This document shows, one piece after another, positions 62,718 through 64,000 of a stretch of DNA of 64,000 nucleotides. A program made the position numbers and the translations under genes. How positions within the stretch are numbered: the stretch's first letter is position 1; each line of letters opens with the position of its first letter. The stretch lies in contig NZ_SLYA01000009.1 of NCBI RefSeq assembly GCF_004340965.1, forward strand, positions 1-64,000. Direction: 5' to 3'. The notes below the pieces were generated by a model. That model did no database searches, was not told the origin of the DNA, and saw only the letters and a list, made by a program, of their open reading frames with translations. Origin of the DNA: Sphingomonas sp. PP-CE-1A-559. Its GTDB lineage: Bacteria > Pseudomonadota > Alphaproteobacteria > Sphingomonadales > Sphingomonadaceae.

Positions 62718-64000
62718 ATGTTCTGCAGGCTGATTGATTTGAAGGTGGGTGGGTTGAGTATCCGACGCTCGCAAGCGACACCAGTCACAGGCGCACATAA
62801 AATCCGTAAAATTTGGCGCCCACGCGCAACCACCTTACGGATCCGTATGGTGCTAGGACTGCTAACGCTGGACATCGGATGCATCGTCCTAAGCTTCGGT
62901 TTAGTGGCCTCCCTGCGCGACCGTTTTCTGGGCTCTTCAAGCTGGGCTTTTTTCCTGCTTGTCATGCTGCCAATCTATATAATTGCAGCGATCAACGCGC
63001 ATGGATATTCCGCGGCCAATGTTCAGGATCCCTTCCGGGCGATAGCAAAAGGGCTGCAGGCTTTCCTTCTGGCATTGTGCGCAGCTATCATCGCGGCGTT
63101 CGCGCTCAAAACGACTGACACATTTCCTCGACTGGTTGTTTCGATTGGATCACTTTTTGCAATCGCGTCCCTTTCGCTAAGCCGCTATTTTTTCGCCCGA
63201 CACTTGGAACGGATTATTGGTGGTAATCCGTTTAGCGTAGTGCTGTTGCGCGATGGTGAGAGCCCCGTTCCGCTCGGAGCTTTTTCGATCATCCTTGCGA
63301 CCGATGGAGCATTCGATCCGGAGAGCCACGATCCGGTCATGTACGATCGACTGGCGACCTCGCTTGCGCACGCAGACCGGGTTATCGTAGCCTGCAGTCC
63401 TGAACGTCGCATTCCGTGGGCCCATGCTTTAAAAGGTGCCAATATCCAAGGTGAGATATTCGTACCTGAGCTCGACGCACTCGCGCCGCTCGGTATCGCG
63501 AGTTATGGCGATACTCCAACACTGATCATCGCTAACGGCCCACTGGGACTAGTCGATCGTTCAGTCAAACGGGCTTTTGACATCGTGCTGGCCGGTGGCG
63601 CGTTGCTAATCCTTCTACCACTTTTTGTGGTGATCGCCTTTTTAATTAAGCGGGACTCGGTCGGGCCAATATTTTTTACGCAGACCCGAATTGGTCGAAG
63701 CAACCAGATGTTCCGGATGAAGAAATTCCGCAGTATGTACGTGGATAGCAGCGATAGCGCAGGCCATCGCTCGACTGACCGCGAGGACGACCGTGTTACC
63801 CGGATCGGTCGCTTCATTCGCAAGACCAGTATCGATGAGCTACCCCAGATTCTAAACGTGCTGGTGGGCGATATGAGTATTGTCGGTCCGAGACCGCATG
63901 CACTGGGATCACGCGCGGCAGATAAGTTATTTTGGGAAGTAGACGACAGATATTGGCATAGGCATGCTGCGAAACCGGGACTTACTGGTCTTGCTCAGGT
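62718..64000 (+). CDS. Polyprenyl glycosylphosphotransferase (WbaP/SpsB-like), 3' end cut by window
   Basis: 427 residues visible. N-terminal helices (IRMVLGLLTLDIGCIVLSFG, SWAFFLLVMLPIYIIAAINA, FLLALCAAIIAAFALK), a central soluble domain (about 170-275), a further TM (IVLAGGALLILLPLFVVIA), then the catalytic bacterial sugar transferase domain: SVGPIFFTQTRIGRSNQMF, MKKFRSMYVDS, RIGRFIRKTSIDELPQILN and MSIVGPRPHA, ending in KPGLTGLAQ. It adds the first sugar phosphate to undecaprenyl phosphate. The ATG at 62718 gives the longest product; in-frame TTG at 62754 follows GGTGGG and may be the true start. It lies 171 bases past the IS. Confidence 0.93.
   Translation, partial: MFCRLIDLKVGGLSIRRSQATPVTGAHKIRKIWRPRATTLRIRMVLGLLTLDIGCIVLSFGLVASLRDRFLGSSSWAFFLLVMLPIYIIAAINAHGYSAANVQDPFRAIAKGLQAFLLALCAAIIAAFALKTTDTFPRLVVSIGSLFAIASLSLSRYFFARHLERIIGGNPFSVVLLRDGESPVPLGAFSIILATDGAFDPESHDPVMYDRLATSLAHADRVIVACSPERRIPWAHALKGANIQGEIFVPELDALAPLGIASYGDTPTLIIANGPLGLVDRSVKRAFDIVLAGGALLILLPLFVVIAFLIKRDSVGPIFFTQTRIGRSNQMFRMKKFRSMYVDSSDSAGHRSTDREDDRVTRIGRFIRKTSIDELPQILNVLVGDMSIVGPRPHALGSRAADKLFWEVDDRYWHRHAAKPGLTGLAQ

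Noticed and set aside
1..64000. CRISPR arrays, rRNA operons, prophage or transfer modules
   Set aside because: No regularly spaced repeats, rRNA-like blocks, phage structural genes or mobilisation genes were seen.

Overview
The window looks like chromosomal DNA of a sphingomonad (Sphingomonadales, Alphaproteobacteria), most likely Sphingomonas or a close relative. The grounds are the GC-rich coding bias, a TonB-dependent receptor paired with a Tat-exported PhoD phosphatase, a GAAC-N7-GAAC LexA box of the alphaproteobacterial type, a DUF6311 membrane protein, and a Wzx/Wzy exopolysaccharide locus that resembles sphingan loci. No rRNA, complete tRNA, CRISPR array or prophage was found. All calls come from reading the sequence; no database search was run.

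Layout. 0-5.3 kb: the end of a zinc-independent MDR oxidoreductase, then a TonB receptor-phoD operon with a Pho-box-like element upstream. 5.7-10.4 kb: a five-gene minus-strand operon (MFS - calcineurin-like phosphoesterase - ArsB - small membrane protein - DedA) in which each junction is a 4-base GTGA or ATGA overlap. A perfect inverted repeat lies before its first gene. 11-22 kb: a J-domain membrane protein, a VOC protein, a GGDEF-PAS diguanylate cyclase, a DUF389 protein, an HtrA protease followed by an OmpR/EnvZ-type two-component pair, a small lipoprotein with a terminator, and a YihY/AI-2E membrane pair. 22-31 kb is a patchwork of small genes: PilZ, a papain-like candidate, a 43-residue membrane peptide coupled to an SRAP/HMCES protein, a twin CxxCxGxG protein, a K+ channel, a LexA-controlled small gene-umuD-umuC operon, a divergent YozE-like pair, and a nuclease gene with an in-frame amber codon.

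31-36 kb carries a GtrB-type glycosyltransferase with two GT-C/DUF6311-type membrane proteins, likely for surface glycan decoration. 36-38.4 kb holds a DEDDh exonuclease and a tyrosine recombinase. From 38.7 kb to the end is a polysaccharide locus: an acyltransferase, six glycosyltransferases, Wzx, a CDP-6-deoxyhexose module (RfbF, RfbG and an SDR, without RfbH), a Tat-exported beta-helix protein, two Wzy/ligase-type membrane proteins, a TPR-like protein, a fused Wzc tyrosine kinase, Wza, and a WbaP/SpsB-type priming transferase cut by the window end. A decayed IS3-type element sits just before the priming transferase.

How it fits together. WbaP would prime undecaprenyl phosphate, the GT set would build an oligosaccharide of up to about seven sugars, the acyltransferase would decorate it, and Wzx, Wzy, Wzc and Wza would flip, polymerise and export it. 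The best candidates for a poorly described system are the overlap-linked MFS/phosphoesterase/ArsB/DedA operon, the SOS-controlled divergent umu/YozE locus with its unknown first gene, and the small-peptide-SRAP pair.
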